The notes under the pieces: model-generated | What the model was told of the DNA's origin: nothing | Database searches by the model: none | The model's input: only the letters and a program-made list of their open reading frames with translations | Program-made: the position numbers and the translations under genes | Shown: positions 10,677 through 24,900 of the stretch, piece by piece | Layout: the number at the start of each line of letters is the position of its first letter | How positions within the stretch are numbered: position 1 is the first letter of the stretch | Assembly: GCF_041260155.1 (NCBI RefSeq) | Contig: NC_091931.1 | Coordinates: 8,524,361-8,588,360, forward strand | DNA length: 64,000 nucleotides | Reading direction: 5' to 3' | DNA from: Ptychodera flava | Taxonomy: Eukaryota > Hemichordata > Enteropneusta > Ptychoderidae

Positions 10677-13600
10677 GTGATGCATACAAATTATAGGGCA
10701 ACAGCGCACCGTGCACTTTGCTTCATATTGCGGGAGTCGAGACGCGATACATCCTACCGCTCTTTTAAAATGAAGATAGTATTCGTTCATACACTAATAA
10801 ATTGACACTTCCTCACAGTAACGGTATGTCAGATATTCTTTACCAAAGTTTGGGCTGTAACAGACCGGGGTGTCCTAACGATGTAGACCAAGAAGTTCAA
10901 AATAACAATGGGATGACTCCTGGCGACTGCGACGAAATTTGACATCAAATGCAACAAGCAGTGTCAGCGTCCAGCTCTCGCTGCATCGGGCAACACACTC
11001 TGCACAACTGTTCATCACAGTTGCAGTCATCGCACGTCTGGATTATTTCAAAACTGCTTGTTTTCTGGTACAAATAACGTCCAAATTATCCATCAAAAAT
11101 AGATCCTGTAACTTCACTGTGCCACCTCTGAATGTCGCGACGGTCGACGTATACCGTATACGCGTATGCGGTACAGAATGAGACAAATCTATTTTTAGTA
11201 TGCCAAAAACGCCAGGACTATTGTTCTTATGTAAATTTAATAACAGCAGCGAAGATATGAGAAGGCCTTAACAATTATGACTTATGAGGATCTTTATTCT
11301 TCAGTTTCACTGCCACGTTCGGTCAAAGCGTATGCAGGTAAGTAACAAATATACAGAATTCTATAGCTGCACTTCGCTGCACGGTTATAAGGCAGTGCAT
11401 GCCCAGCCAGGAAAAGGTTCTATCGTTACGATACGAGTCTGCTTGTTGAATATTTGTGAAAAAATAACAAGAAGATATCTGGTAACTTTGAAAAATTGCC
11501 TGCTCGAGGGGAAATGGTACCTATGCTGATCATAATTGTCATGCATTTGTATACCCAATGTGTGATCTCAGCAAACCTATAATTGGAAATTATTTCCAAC
11601 TGTCCATCGAGCACGTAACTGCAAAATTAAAACCGCCAAAAGAATTACCTGCGCTGGACAGACTGTTAGGCAGTCATCTCCTACTCTGGTAAACATCATC
11701 CTTGGGGTCTACATGTAATTCGTTGGAAACAATGAAGCTGCACTTGAAATCGAGTTTTAAAGGGAGGCGGTCGTCGGAACAGCGCTCAAGGTCGCTTGGG
11801 ACCCCTACGACCGATGTAAACACTGTATTCAACAAGGTACGTTAGTAATTGATGAAAGTTAAAACATGTTTGTCTTAATGTACATTGTAAAATTTAAACG
11901 TTGCAACTATGCTGACATGATGCATCTATATATAGTGCATGAAATACATTGTTTGTGAACAGAAAGTCGCACATGCGCAGTTCCCTTTAACTGCAGATGT
12001 CACACGTTGGTTTATTAGTAAAACTGTTCCTTACTATATCTCCATATTTGGTTCAGGATAATTATTTAGAAATGTCACAGAGGCGCGGTACAAAATCACC
12101 CACCAGTGATATATCACCAGCATGCTGGATACCAATGGCACGCAATATGTCCTGACGTCATCCGTCTAAATCGCCATGGTAATAAAGAGACTATCCCAAA
12201 TAAGTGTTATCCATCCACTGTTTATTCATTATTCCAAAAATTCAACAGAGTTAAAAGAGAAATTAATAGATTTCCACACACATAATCACATAGAAGGAAA
12301 AGAAAGTTCAAATTTTAGTCTTTCGAACTTCGAGAATGAAATAGCCGAACTTTGATCACGTTATATTATCTGTCTTAACCAAGAATGAACATTAAGCGTC
12401 GGAATACAAACGTTGTTTCAGTGTAAAGATATCTTCAATTTTGAACGATAGACAATCTCCGAGTTGTGTTTACTTAGAAAACTTGTCTTTTTTCAAGTTC
12501 GAATTGATTTTCATAAGAGCAAGGCTGTGAAAACTTTACGTTCTGACAAGTTTCAAGCTTCTACGCATGTTCACACATCAACTTAGCATTATCCTCTAAT
12601 TGATTATTAATCGAGAAGAGTCTCTGTAATTGACAAATACATTTTCAATAAAGGAAGACTTAAATTATCAAAACATATACATATATCTGACAATTTGAAA
12701 TCTATTAATCACCTGTTCATGCTTGGCACGAAAACAATTATTTCTTACAAAATTCAAGAATATCATGATAAATATCAGGAAAATGAATAATATGCTAAAA
12801 GCGTGATAATCATAGACCTTTAAAGCCCCAACTCCCGTATAAAAGCGCGAGAACCTACGAGAGTGGTCATAATGGTGGATATTCAAACGTACTCGGTACG
12901 CTCTGGACGCCGTCCATAAAAACCGTTAATTAAGAAATCTAACGATTAATTTTTTCTTGGAAATTGAGGGATATGTGTATAAGTATTTGGGGCACAATAT
13001 ACTTGGTTTCTGACGAAATTAAATTTGAAATGACGTCTGGAACCAGAAAAAGGATAAAATATTTGCCGGTAATATCGCCGGTATAACGTTTCGATGTTCA
13101 GTTTGAATCTGCATGATTGACATGATATGCAAATTGCAAATGAGTCATTAGCGATACGTTGTTTACTTTTTCCGTACGTAGCGTTGATTGTTCAAGGCGG
13201 GGAAAAACACCAAATACTCGGAGCGTACCGAAAGATACAAACGCACACACACTGTGTATAACAAATACATGCAAACACATTTGATTCGGTAGTTCTCTTT
13301 TTGGAAAATTTGTTGGTCCTGAAAAGGACCGTTTTCATTTGTGTTGGCCTACCTGAGCCGTACATTTTACAGACAGGAAGGCCTATACTGTCATTCATGC
13401 CCGGCATAAAGTACGTCTGGTATGTTCGGGTTGAGACCACGGACAAGTACCAGCACAAATTCTGGCATGATCTTTCACTTTGTCTACACTGTCTGTATAT
13501 CTTCTATCTTCTTTTCAAATGTCAAGTTTTACCTCTAGTCAACGTACTGTTGAAAGCGCAATCATCGCAATGCGATATGCGTAACTATCGCTTCTTTATA

Positions 13601-14214
13601 GCTGTTTCCAAAAGTGATATACATTTTTTTTCCCGATCTAAAGCCGTGCATGCCTATGCAACACAAAGCGAACAAAGTCAAAATTCAAAAGACAAGTAGC
13701 CTCCAATGTGCTGACAAAACCGGGATTTTTTTGACGCCTGCAATCGCCTTCGGCATATTCGGTCGTCACTGTGCTGGGTCACTTATACTGATCTCAGTGA
13801 TCACACGTCGAGTTGACAAACGTCGCCGGCGGCAGCTGAGGTCACCGTACTAATCAGTCCCATAAGTTGCACTCAAATGTCCGCGCTCGATCCCCATCAC
13901 AGTTAGCTCCAATTCATTCCTGGCAAAGAAAATTCCCGTGGCTACCTCTAGTGCTCATCAGTGACCGCTATCTTCATAAAGCCAGCTGACATAGTGTGAT
14001 TAGCAGTCTGACTCTGACTACCACGCGTTTGTAATGAATAGTATCGCGACTGCGTGGAGAGTGTAGAAGTGCAGTGCACTCGATTTTGGCGGGATCGTTC
14101 AAAGTAGCGAAATACTAGAACTCACCATTTTATAAGGAGGGATGAACATTGAAACGAATGCTCGGAGAATTTATGAAATCACTTTATTCTGATTTTATTT
14201 TTGGTGATTAAATA
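10677..14214. other. Intergenic, no supported gene
   Basis: Between PPID and gene A. Open frames up to 132 codons (plus, 13301-13699) overlap antisense frames, lack family motifs and have no convincing splice sites. Mostly AT-rich, with CpG-containing patches near 11.7-11.9 and 13.7-13.9 kb. No RNA gene or complete transposon recognised. Confidence 0.4.
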
Positions 14215-14691
14215 TTAACAGGTTTGATTTCTAAAATAAGTATTTTTCAGAAGCTTTTTGAAATAATCATAAGACAACAAATCGACACCACATTTCATTT
14301 CGGTCACCATAAAACTTGTAATCGAAGCCGGGGAATAGTCGTCGGTACCCTCCCATCCGACAGCGCCGAGTTCATGAGACAACGAAAGTTTTGAAAGGAA
14401 ACTACAACTACCATCCAAGAACTGTGGAAAACTACGTTTTATAATGGAGACACAGCCCTGCCTCGCTGAACTAAGGTCGAACGAGGAAAGGATTGTTTGT
14501 AAGACAAAAGCTCTACAAAATTTGGTAGACGACTTGGCCGTTGAGATTGTGGTAAATGTCCGTCGTCCATTGAAATAACACACTCGATAAATTTGGACAT
14601 CTAGTAGGCGAATTTGCTGTTCTTTCAGAACTGTTTTGATTTTTTCCCGTTCTTTCCTGAAATGCGGCATTTCTAGGACGGCGTTGGACAA
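14215..14691 (-). CDS. Unrecognised 158-codon open frame
   Basis: The longest non-repetitive frame in the PPID-gene A interval. It begins with a charged helix-like stretch (MPHFRKEREKIKTVLKEQQI) and ends FRNQTC. I recognise no domain, signal peptide or membrane segment. No donor or acceptor at its ends forces an exon reading. It could be a small single-exon gene or chance. The antisense frame at 14636-14854 is no better. Confidence 0.2.
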   Translation of the reverse strand: MSNAVLEMPHFRKEREKIKTVLKEQQIRLLDVQIYRVCYFNGRRTFTTISTAKSSTKFCRAFVLQTILSSFDLSSARQGCVSIIKRSFPQFLDGSCSFLSKLSLSHELGAVGWEGTDDYSPASITSFMVTEMKCGVDLLSYDYFKKLLKNTYFRNQTC

Positions 14692-15599
14692 AACGGTGCT
14701 TCATTATTATCTTCAATCAAGACTCCCTGCAAGAGTGATGTACACTATATATACTATGACTGAGCCGAGGAAAACCCCGATAATAGATCCCGTGGCAGAA
14801 AACTACATTTTCTACGATTTCTGCATCGTTTACCGTATACAAAGATGCGGATAGCTATTGCCACTGTCATGATATGCATTATGTTGAATCATTCAAAAAG
14901 GCGCTGAATACAATGACAAACGCTTCGTTTTCGGACGAGAAACGTATACCATGACGCATGAGAACTAAGGAGTGTCGATCGATCGCCTGGCAACGTCATC
15001 ACGGTTTGTACAAATCCGAGGCGACGCCGCGCCGAACCTCTGCTCCAGTAAGACTTCGAAAAAGTCTATGTTCAAGAAAACCTATTGGGGAAATGAGTGG
15101 ATGTATCGTATGGAAAGTAAACCGTAAAATTGGGTGAAAATAGTATACGTAAAGTCACCGTGCAGTCAATGTTTACATGTATGTGGCGTGCACGTTCTAT
15201 TTTTGGAGGTGTTCAACCAGCTGTTTTAATTTGCTACTTTTTGTTCACAAAGAAACCATATTAGTTATGTTTTGCTCCGCCCATTTTCATCGATTTTTCT
15301 CGGTAGGGCCCTACCGAGAGTTACCGGTTTAAGGGTCTATGGTTAATCTAAGCGTGTACGCATACACTTTTTGTCTGAGGCTTAAATTATTTTTTGAAAT
15401 CTGCTGTCTGATACGATTTGCAATCTATGGCTACTATCCCGGACATAATAGTACAATTTAAAACATCATTTCGATTCTAAGTGGCCAGTCTGCGGTTGAC
15501 TAATGCAGTTGAAAATACCATCCCAGTGTATTCGATTAGAAAATCAAGTCTGTTGCGCCGCTGGGATTTCAGCAAATATACTCGGATTATTTGATTTAG
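14692..15599. other. 3' flank of gene A, nothing recognised
   Basis: Non-coding between the frame at 14.2-14.7 kb and the gene A stop codon. A short palindrome GGTAGGGCCCTACC lies near 15303. I could not place a canonical AATAAA for gene A in this stretch. Confidence 0.4.
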
Positions 15600-16013
15600 T
15601 TACACGTGTACATCAGCAGAAGTTTGCCCCTCGTCTTCACCAAAACCCCGATCGACGTTCTCGAAACTGGTGAAGTACGACTCGCCGGAAATCGAGGACC
15701 CTTCGTCGTCAACATACGTAACAGGCACGAAAGGCGGGTAATTCCTCTCTTGATACCGCGGATAATTGAAGTGTCGGTACTCCGGATAGTCGCGGTGTTT
15801 TTCAAGAATCTCCAAACCCTGTTTTCGGTACTCATCTTCTGGGACGGCCTTCTTTTCGCCCGTCATATCCATGACGATGACGTACTTCTCTTCTTTGGAC
15901 TTGGCGGCCATTTCACGACTGTAATTTTTGATCTTTTGCCGCTTCTTTTTCTTCCTGTCGGGCGTGTCGTGGATATGTGCGTAGTTTGCAGTCAGTACGG
16001 GTAGAGTGTGAAA
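15600..16013 (-). CDS. Gene A last coding exon: end of TM4 and long cytosolic tail
   Basis: 414 bases after a strong poly-T acceptor (TTTTTTTTCAACAG). FHTLPVLTANYAHIHD matches gene B's LHALICLGANYAHVKD at the same exon start. Then come a basic patch (DRKKKKRQKIK), a Pro/Tyr-rich stretch (NYPRYQERNYPPFVPVTY) and an acidic end, closing in DVHV and TAA at 15602-15600. The last residues V-x-V fit a class II PDZ ligand, which is inference only. Confidence 0.88.
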   Translation of the reverse strand, partial: FHTLPVLTANYAHIHDTPDRKKKKRQKIKNYSREMAAKSKEEKYVIVMDMTGEKKAVPEDEYRKQGLEILEKHRDYPEYRHFNYPRYQERNYPPFVPVTYVDDEGSSISGESYFTSFENVDRGFGEDEGQTSADVHV

Positions 16014-18113
16014 CTGTTGAAAAAAAAATATTTGCAAAAAAGTGTGTATTTCTAAAGATTGAATTGATCGGTTTATCGACAGAGTCTGCATGGGCCAGTT
16101 ACCAAATAGTTAGATCGGTTCTTCTACAGAATTTTCAAGATGACATGCAGGTAGACCAAGCAAGTCTAACAGGTCTAAATGCACCAACATTTAATCGGCG
16201 CCCTTCTCCGAGGAAGTGATTGAAAGTAATGATTGTAACATGTTCTTTTCACATTGAGCTGAGCCTGAATACTAATGGCAAAAGTCCATTGCTTCGTGGT
16301 AACTACGTTACCGTAGGGCGCCCCCACAAGTTCATGTGATTGACATGATCAGGAAGGATAAATGAACGAAGAAACGAAGAAACCGCCCTTTCTTGGATGT
16401 AATTTGATATCGATTTATCTTATCCTGTCACCCCACATTTCTTTAATAATCCCGCATAATAACGTTTCATAGTAAGCATTAAATCGGAACGGAGTGAGTC
16501 ATGCAGAGACGAGAGTGGAGTACTATACGTGGAAGGAGTGTGGTTTGTCAAAATACTTACCAATCCCACCACAATTATCATGGAAGCTCCACACGCTATG
16601 GCAAAACCTAGCCACAGTCCTGTACCCTGTAAACCAAAACAGTATATTTGATATGAAAAAAGAACAAACTTCAATGGGCGACGGAGGAGTATGAAATAGG
16701 CCTGTCGTAGCGCCAGCCATAACATAGAAACATCCATGGTTACATGATATCCAAAGGCACCGTGTAAGAAGAGACAGTAATTCTGTTAATTCATTATTTA
16801 GGTCAGCTAGGACTTCCTTAGGCGGTGTAGTAACATGTACTCTAATTGACGCTGGGATTATGAGCCTTGATTTTATTTTTTTGTGCCATATAAAGGGATA
16901 CCACGGATTGGTATCTCATGGGTTTAAGAGAAAATTATTTGAAATCACAAGATTTTTACTTTACATCTACCACTCATTACGTGACTAGACACGCGGAACC
17001 AAAGAAAGGCTCTTTTAAGACGTGTTTTCGCAAAAACCGTCATGCCAGTTCGTGATTTAGAGAAAGAAAGGGACAAATAAAATATTGAATAGGCAGACGA
17101 AAGACTGATTGGCAGTGCTGCTATGATAAGATAACAAGATTGTGATACAGCAAGGTGTAACATAAAGTGAGTTGCAACCTGTACCACTACGTACGTAATG
17201 GATTTTGGTTCTCTGAGGAAAAAAAAACATCGATTTCTCAGCATAGACGTGTCGGTGTGCTCTAATCAGCTTTAAGGTGAGCGATGCCTCATTATCCACA
17301 AGACACACCGCAATCTTACGTGTATCATGGAGTACCGAATAGTAACCAGGCTTTAGAGCTGACTCACAATGAACCCAACCTCTAAATGAGCAAAGGTGAA
17401 GACTACACGCATGCGCCCGCGTCGATTCACACATTCACGGCGTTCCGTTCAAGTGTGTACACGGTAAATTGTAGCAGTAATTCGTATCTGTATTAGATGC
17501 CTTCCCAGACGATTATAATATCAAGGCGGCAAGACATATTTTCGTTTTAGGGATAACTAGATTACATGTTAATTTTCAGTAACAGCAAATTTTGCTTGTT
17601 TTATTATAAAATTCCAAGTTTCGAGATTTACGACACTACAGTCACTTGTGATAGCTATTAATGAATTCAAATAGGAAAATATCAGTCTCAAGGATATCAG
17701 ATGAACTTTCTCGTTCTTTTCTTTATGCAGTTTGATAATGAAAACACTTTGAATTCACCAAAACTCTGGAGTTTTCATATACTGCCATCATTTGCACAGA
17801 AACTCACGTAAGTTTAAACCTTTCCTCAGACAACAAATTGAAACGCTGACTTCTGTTCACCATAATTGCAGAAGTAAGCTCCTCGTTGGGGCTCTATAAA
17901 TTAGATGACCCCAGGAGCTTCGAATGCTGAACGAATGCTGACGTCAATGGATTTCCTTCATACTTGCGCTGTCCTGTTTGTTCTTGTTACTCAGCGTTAC
18001 TGTGATTAAAATCGCCCCTCAAAATGTTTTGATTAGGTGAATTTAGCGCTACGCCAGACTTCTTATGGTATCCATGATAAAAATCGAGTTGAAAGGGTCA
18101 TCAGAAAAGAAGG

Positions 18114-18194
<81 letters not shown>

Positions 18195-21100
18195 AAGGAG
18201 GGAGGGAGGGAGGGAGAGAGAGAGGGAGGGAGGGAGAGACAGACTGACAGAGTACTTACGTGTCTACACAACTTATAGAGTTCATCTGCGCACAGCAAAG
18301 TTGTATTGGTCTCGTACCTCTCATCTCTGCTTCTCAAACCTATGCAAAGTAAATCAAAAATATCGTGAAGTAATAATCAAGAACTAAGCTGGAACCGCCT
18401 TGTAAGGTTGCTACAACTGAACTCTGTGTGTCAAAGCGACATTTGGTTTGCCTTGCTATAGGCAACACCACCGTTCTAACGTCGGTTGTTGGACTTAAAT
18501 CGATTTTCTGAAGTCAAGTTTTGCCTGCCTTGCGAATACAATCCAACGCAAAATAAGTTTTATCAGCTCGAATTTTCATTTAAAACTCAAATGCTGCGTT
18601 GTCTGTCAAACCAAACCAGTCTTTACAAAGGTCAAATTTAATATCGGTATTCGTTGAAAGTATCTAGACATGCATGGCCTGTGTTTACCAATCGATTTCT
18701 CTTGTGAACGCGAGGAAAATTTGCCTCGGGTACAAATTGCGATGTGTGGGCGATTGGAATAATGGAACGAAGAAAAACTGCATTCATCAATGTGGATTGA
18801 AATGGTATACTTTTTAACACACATATGCGGAATTGTAATTGTTCTTACAGGTAGTTATACAGAAAACTGTAAACTGAGAGAGATGAATGGATTTTGACAT
18901 AAACTCGCACTTGCACGTTAAAAATGAGATCACTTTAGTTGTTTCTTGTTTGGGACTTATTACAGTTGAAATTTGAACGAAAGTGAAAGCAAGTGGTTTT
19001 TGTTATGACCGCTGGCAGAGAAACCATAGAATGGTAGATATAAATGAATGACATGCCGAGACTTACTAATAAGGCCCGACCAATGTCACATAGACGAGTC
19101 CAGTGCCGCAAGAATGACACAACCCGCTGGAATATTAGCAGAGATGTTACCTTATCCCGTAGAGAGAAGAAAATAACCTAAATGAGATCACGAGAGAGAA
19201 AAAAGATGAAGATGAAAGAACATGGGGAGCAGAGAGTACTATATCATTGAATGAGTCAAGAGTAACCATGGAAACCAATCACTGTATGCCCTGAAAGTGT
19301 GAGAGAAATTAATTTAGAGTCGTATTATTACACTTTTTAAAATGTAATTTTATCAACCGCCTGGGGCAGCTGCGTTAATATGTGTTTGTGCAAGAATAAG
19401 TCTGCCCCTTGCCCAGTGCTAGATCATTTCGGTGCTTAGAATTCCACAGCATTTGAAGATTCGAAGGACAGTGATTGACGTCCTGTCTGAGACTCAATTT
19501 TTCGTGAGCACATCTCAGAAATTAAGTGATCGCACACTTACGGGAGAGAGTGAAGCTGCCCGTGACCTCATAAATCAGTCTGACCCGTAACATACAAAGG
19601 TCATTGCAGGTCACTCATGGAAAGGATGTTAGGATTTTGTTCATTTTATCAGTTTAAATTGAGAACACGATTGATATTGTAGAATTCGTTTGGCCGAAAC
19701 GACAGAAACATATGATTGTATATTACATAAATATAGTTGTAAAAAACCTAATAAAGAAATTGTACAGGGTCATGAAAATGACGAACAAATAATTCTTTCA
19801 TATGCGGAAAGAGAACGGAGAGTTAATTTAACTGCTGGTGAACACCGCTAATGTGATTTCAATAGTAATATAAATTCAAAAGTAAAAAGTAATTCATGAT
19901 TTAATCTTACTCTCTTGCACTTTATCGGCCAGGCCCTTTATATCGCCGAGCACTCCAGTTGCCGTGCCAACAGCACTGTCAACGCTGCGTATTCCCATCA
20001 ATTGCGTTAGTGTATCCATGGCAACAGCCATGCCGTAACCGAGGAGTTCATCTAATATTTAAAAAAGTAACAAAATGGAGGTATTGTTCTTTCATATGTA
20101 CCAGGTGCGTAAGTGATTTTCATTTAACAGTTCTCTGTTTCAGCAGGACGTTTTTAACACGTCTTGCACTCATATTCAAAACTAATCAGGCGCAAAACGT
20201 TTAGTTTTTAAAAACAAATGTCACTTCGCTTGCGCTACCGGGACGCTAGACAATCGCTCTGTGCATTCTACTTCTAAAACGCCATTACAAATCCCAATCA
20301 GTACACTTTCAGTTGCCAAGAGGAAATTTGCGCGCGGGTGACCCTGTGTTTCCATGACAACCGACAGTAATCCAAATCTTCGAACAAAGCGAAACGATCG
20401 TTGCCCTCTACCGACATGAGTCTGTTGTTCTACTCTTCACTATTTACCAGGTGGAGACTCAGTGATTAAATATTTGAAAGATCAATAAATGGAAGATCAA
20501 GAAAAGAAAACACAAACAAAATTGCTTGAAGCTATAATATTTGTCTACAACTACATATTTAATGTTGTTTCCATCATAGCCAGTTCGGAAGATGTTGTTT
20601 TAAATGCCGTAAAGCGTAATTTCTCTTTTATGAAAGGACAAAATATATGTACTGTCGCCTTCATTACCAATTCAGATTTTCATTCATTCATCACGGCTTC
20701 TGCCATGTCGTCTGATTCTACACATTGTCATTAAAATCCACTTTAGTAAAGAATGATTTATCGTGCTCCATCTTTTCTGATTTCTGGGATTCGTTTTAGA
20801 CGAGTCATTTTAATTCGTAACAAATCCTTTATATGGCATGGAGTCGCCACACGTCGAGACGTTCATTGAGTAAACTAAAACCTCACCGTGTACAGTTGTG
20901 TTAAGAAAATCCAGGCTATCGATCAAAGTATGTAAAGTTATTAAGTGTTCATAACTCAGACTTAATGTGGTATTGACAATGAAAACACTATTAAACGAAA
21001 ATTGCGAATTATGATAGTTTTGTGATCGAGGGACAATGTGAAAGATGCCGTGTATACTCTCAAAACTTCGAATAAATAGCAAAAGTCTATTTTGTTTTGG

Positions 21101-21904
21101 TTGTTTGCTTTTACAACCTAAAAGTCCTAGATTTTTCATACCTATGTGATTCGGAGAAAACAAGCCTGACACGAAAATTGTGCTGAGAAGACTTGTAGTA
21201 ACTTAACTGCTGGATGGCAGAAACATCACGTTTACAAAACCTTCCTCTGCTTCAACGCTGATATGCTTTGTCATCTGGCTGATTCAAAGATTCGATTGAA
21301 ACGCGTTCTCGTTTTGTACGTAGCTATGACTAAAAATACTTCGATTAAGAGGTAATAAACGTAACTTTTGATGACCTCTTCGATATCTTTTTTATTATTT
21401 GAAAGATAGAGATTTTCGTATTCTTCTTCCTAAACTATGTCGACAAAATGTATTTAGACAATTTGCAGTGTCATTGTTGACAAACAAATTGTGGTCCAGA
21501 CCAGAATTCAGCTACGCTGTGTTGTCAAGATAACCTCTGAACACTTTTACGTAATTTTTAGAGCAGTACAACTTTTACTGTACAGATAGAACGATATAAT
21601 GAAGCGTAATGACAGGTTTCTGGGAAATCGAGTATCAATATGTTACAATAAACGGACCTCGTCAAGTATGCGACTACAGCCGTACCAGCAGACTGTACCA
21701 TTATTTTTAGGGATGGCCGAGGGGTGTGAGGGACTGAATAGGCGTGCTTAATGGATTCTATGTCAGAGTGAGGGACAAAAGGGTAGTGTAATTTCACAGC
21801 CACCTGTGATCTATTCCACTCTGCGTCTATATATGCGCCCCATAGACGAGTGTACATATGCCCCATCTTCTTCTCAGGCATATGTACACACGTCTATGGG
21901 GCGC

Positions 21905-21989
<85 letters not shown>

Positions 21990-24900
21990 CATAGCGGAAT
22001 AGACCACAGGTGACTGTGGTAATTTTCATGACAAATACACTGGCTGATTAGGACAAATGAAAACTGGAGTATCGACAACTTTTCCGGTATTTGACAAATC
22101 AAACGCCATAATTTCCCCGTACCTCCTATCACATGGCAGTGAGTTATTTATAGCCGTTAGACAACACGTTTGCCGAAGTTCAACAACAACTAATGCCACT
22201 AGCGCACCACTGCTAGTCTCACCCTTCCATTAGCGCGTTTATAAAGCCCCTCACACCCGTCGCCCATCCCTAAGAATAATGGTACAATCCGCTAGATACT
22301 TCTGTGGCATCATACTTGACAATAAACTAATGATATTGCTTTCAAACATGGAGAATATGATGTTCTCACTGTTTTCGAAACACCCGACACAAAATACTGA
22401 TTTCGTATCTATATTTCTATGTACATATTTCCTTTATAGATTCGGCATTGGTCTGTTTTGTAATATACCTGTAACTTTGTCGTGTATGTCATATCAATTT
22501 AACTCTACTCTGTGGGTTGATATATGGCATGGTTGCTGCTTTTGGTCAGTGAATCAGAGCTTTCCTGGATGGAGCATGGTGAACAAGTAGTGCGATGGGG
22601 AATTTTCACAATTGACAGATTGCAGTAGTTTTTATTCATGTCTGTTTATTTTCGTATTTATTGTTAATCCTGTGAGTATGTGAGGCTCTAAGATGTTACG
22701 TATCGGAAGTTTACATTGGGGCGATCCATGCTTCTGAAGAAAATTTAGTTGATTTTATCGTGGCTTACCGTGGTTTTATCGGCCACAAAACCCTTCTATA
22801 GTTACAAGACGAACAGAAAAGAGTTTTAAGACGAAGTGTTTGACGAAGTGTTGGAGTTCCGGTCCTTTTGAGGATGCGCGATGAATACATTGACTGTATA
22901 ATTTTTGACAATTGTAGCAGAATCAGGCATGTTTTTATCGAGTGTTTTATTCAATATTTGAACCAGATAATAACCTTGACAATAAGTTAATATGCATTTC
23001 CCTGGAGCACACATGGTTTAAAAATTTGAAGTAGATTTACTAAGACAAAAATCAGACTGCAGTCATTTCAAACTAAATTTGACAAATTGACGACATGGTA
23101 TTCGTTCTCGATATTTGCATGTCTGTGCGTCCTATCGTCTGTAAGATGATAGATCTACGTTTCGGTCAATTGAATGTCTGCACGTCTCGCTGTAGATTAT
23201 CGTCTCGCTGTTTTTCCATTAAAGCTAATTATCCTACGTCGCCAACAAACAGAGGCATATCCATGTTTGCACTGATGTGTATGTACACTGCCACCGGTTA
23301 TCTTTTCATGACGATGTGCTTCAAGTGACACCGCAATGCGCCACAACGCAATGCGCTGTATCATCAACTCTGGTGAAATTTCGAAGCTTATGACAGTGGT
23401 ATGTCGTTTAGCTTAGACACGTCAACAGACGTTCTTTAGAGAAATTACCATTTGAAAGAACTTTTGACCTTTAAACGACCTTTTACTGTATCCCCTTATC
23501 TTTATAATTTTCAGACCCCTCTACACTCTCCACGGAATATCCCACGATTCATTATGATGTGTATCCTCGGAGGTTCCTCACTGATGTCTGGAAAGTCTCC
23601 CATGTGCAGAGAAACTTGTAGACAAGTAATAAAAATTTGGAAACCGTACTTTTGAGCACATGGCTGAGCTCAATGTCCAGTTTGAATGATTTGAAAAATA
23701 ATACTTGATTGAGAGAGGAGATATCAATTTTGTGAAATTGTCAAACAATTTTAGAGCCAGTGATACACAATAATTTCATGGAAAGTAAGGAGTGTTTTGG
23801 CACCTGTTTTGTCAAACAAAAGGATATTGATTTCTTTCAAATAGATCTACAAAAGAAATTTGCATGTTAACTTTTGCACTGAAAGTGACCACCTCAGTTG
23901 CTCATTACAAACTTCCCAAAAGTGTGTTATTTGTAGTCCCTGTAAACCATCAATTTTGTGGCCGTTTAATGGTGATGTTGAAATTTCTACTAAAAAATCG
24001 GACCGTGCTTCCTTTTTTAGATATTATCAAATGGTCATTGTAATGACAAATGTTACTCTCAATATGCAGAACTGGATAAGTTATAATTACATGAACCTTC
24101 GAGTGTACACATCATACAGACTTGTGGGTAATTTACTGTATTGTGCTCTAATCCTCTTGCCTCTCGAGAGGTTATCAGGGACTGCGCAAATTTCCTCCTG
24201 TATTTTGTTTTTCTCGGCAAGTTAAACTCTATGCAAGTTTCAGCCATTTCTAATAATGCAGCTAAAACCACAAGGGGTTTCAAGGTTGTTTTGGCGGGAA
24301 AAGGCGGGCACTTACTCAGTTTGGTCATATCGAGGCATCTGTTCTGTATTTCCTTGACGATGTCCAGTGCGCATGCTTGGTCCACGATAAAAGCGAAAAT
24401 GGTGGGTATCATCAGTACACTGATGAATATCAGCCAGAGGAACATGAAGAAATAACAGGCTACAACCAACTGTAACGAAACCAATGTATGAACAGTGTTA
24501 ATAGAAAGTGGTAGTGGTATATCTGAAATGTAGGTCTACTTGTGTATATCTACCAGGTATTACGCCAATGACCATAAAAATATCTAATTACTCCAGCGAT
24601 CTGCGAATTTCTTGTCACTAGTTATCAAACAGTGAGTTGCTCACAGTTAGAGGTTTATATGGGATTTCGAACCGATCGGTTATTGCAGTAACGTGAATAG
24701 TGTGTTGAAATTGTCATATCTCCACCTTACGGTCGGAATGTGGCCACAAGGCTTATCGGATAAGTTGTCATGACAACAGTGTGAGACTGTGTTGCGTTCT
24801 CTAAAATGACATAGCGTGAACACAGTATCATTCCTGAGCGGTTCATTTCTTTGTCCACTGACACTTCCAGAAAATCAACAACAAACAATTGTTAACACTA

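Noticed and set aside
15606..16004. 132-codon plus-strand frame
   Set aside because: Antisense shadow of the gene A last exon, whose minus-strand frame has family homology and a strong acceptor.
18037..18387. Arg-Glu and Ser-Leu repeat proteins
   Set aside because: Products of the (AG)n tract, not genes.
19067..19126. 60-base open stretch with acceptor TATTCCAG and donor TTA|GTAAGT, minus strand, as a gene A exon
   Set aside because: In the phase required after the TM3 exon or the 19.9-kb exon it contains TGA, so it cannot join. It would need a phase-0 partner that I do not see.
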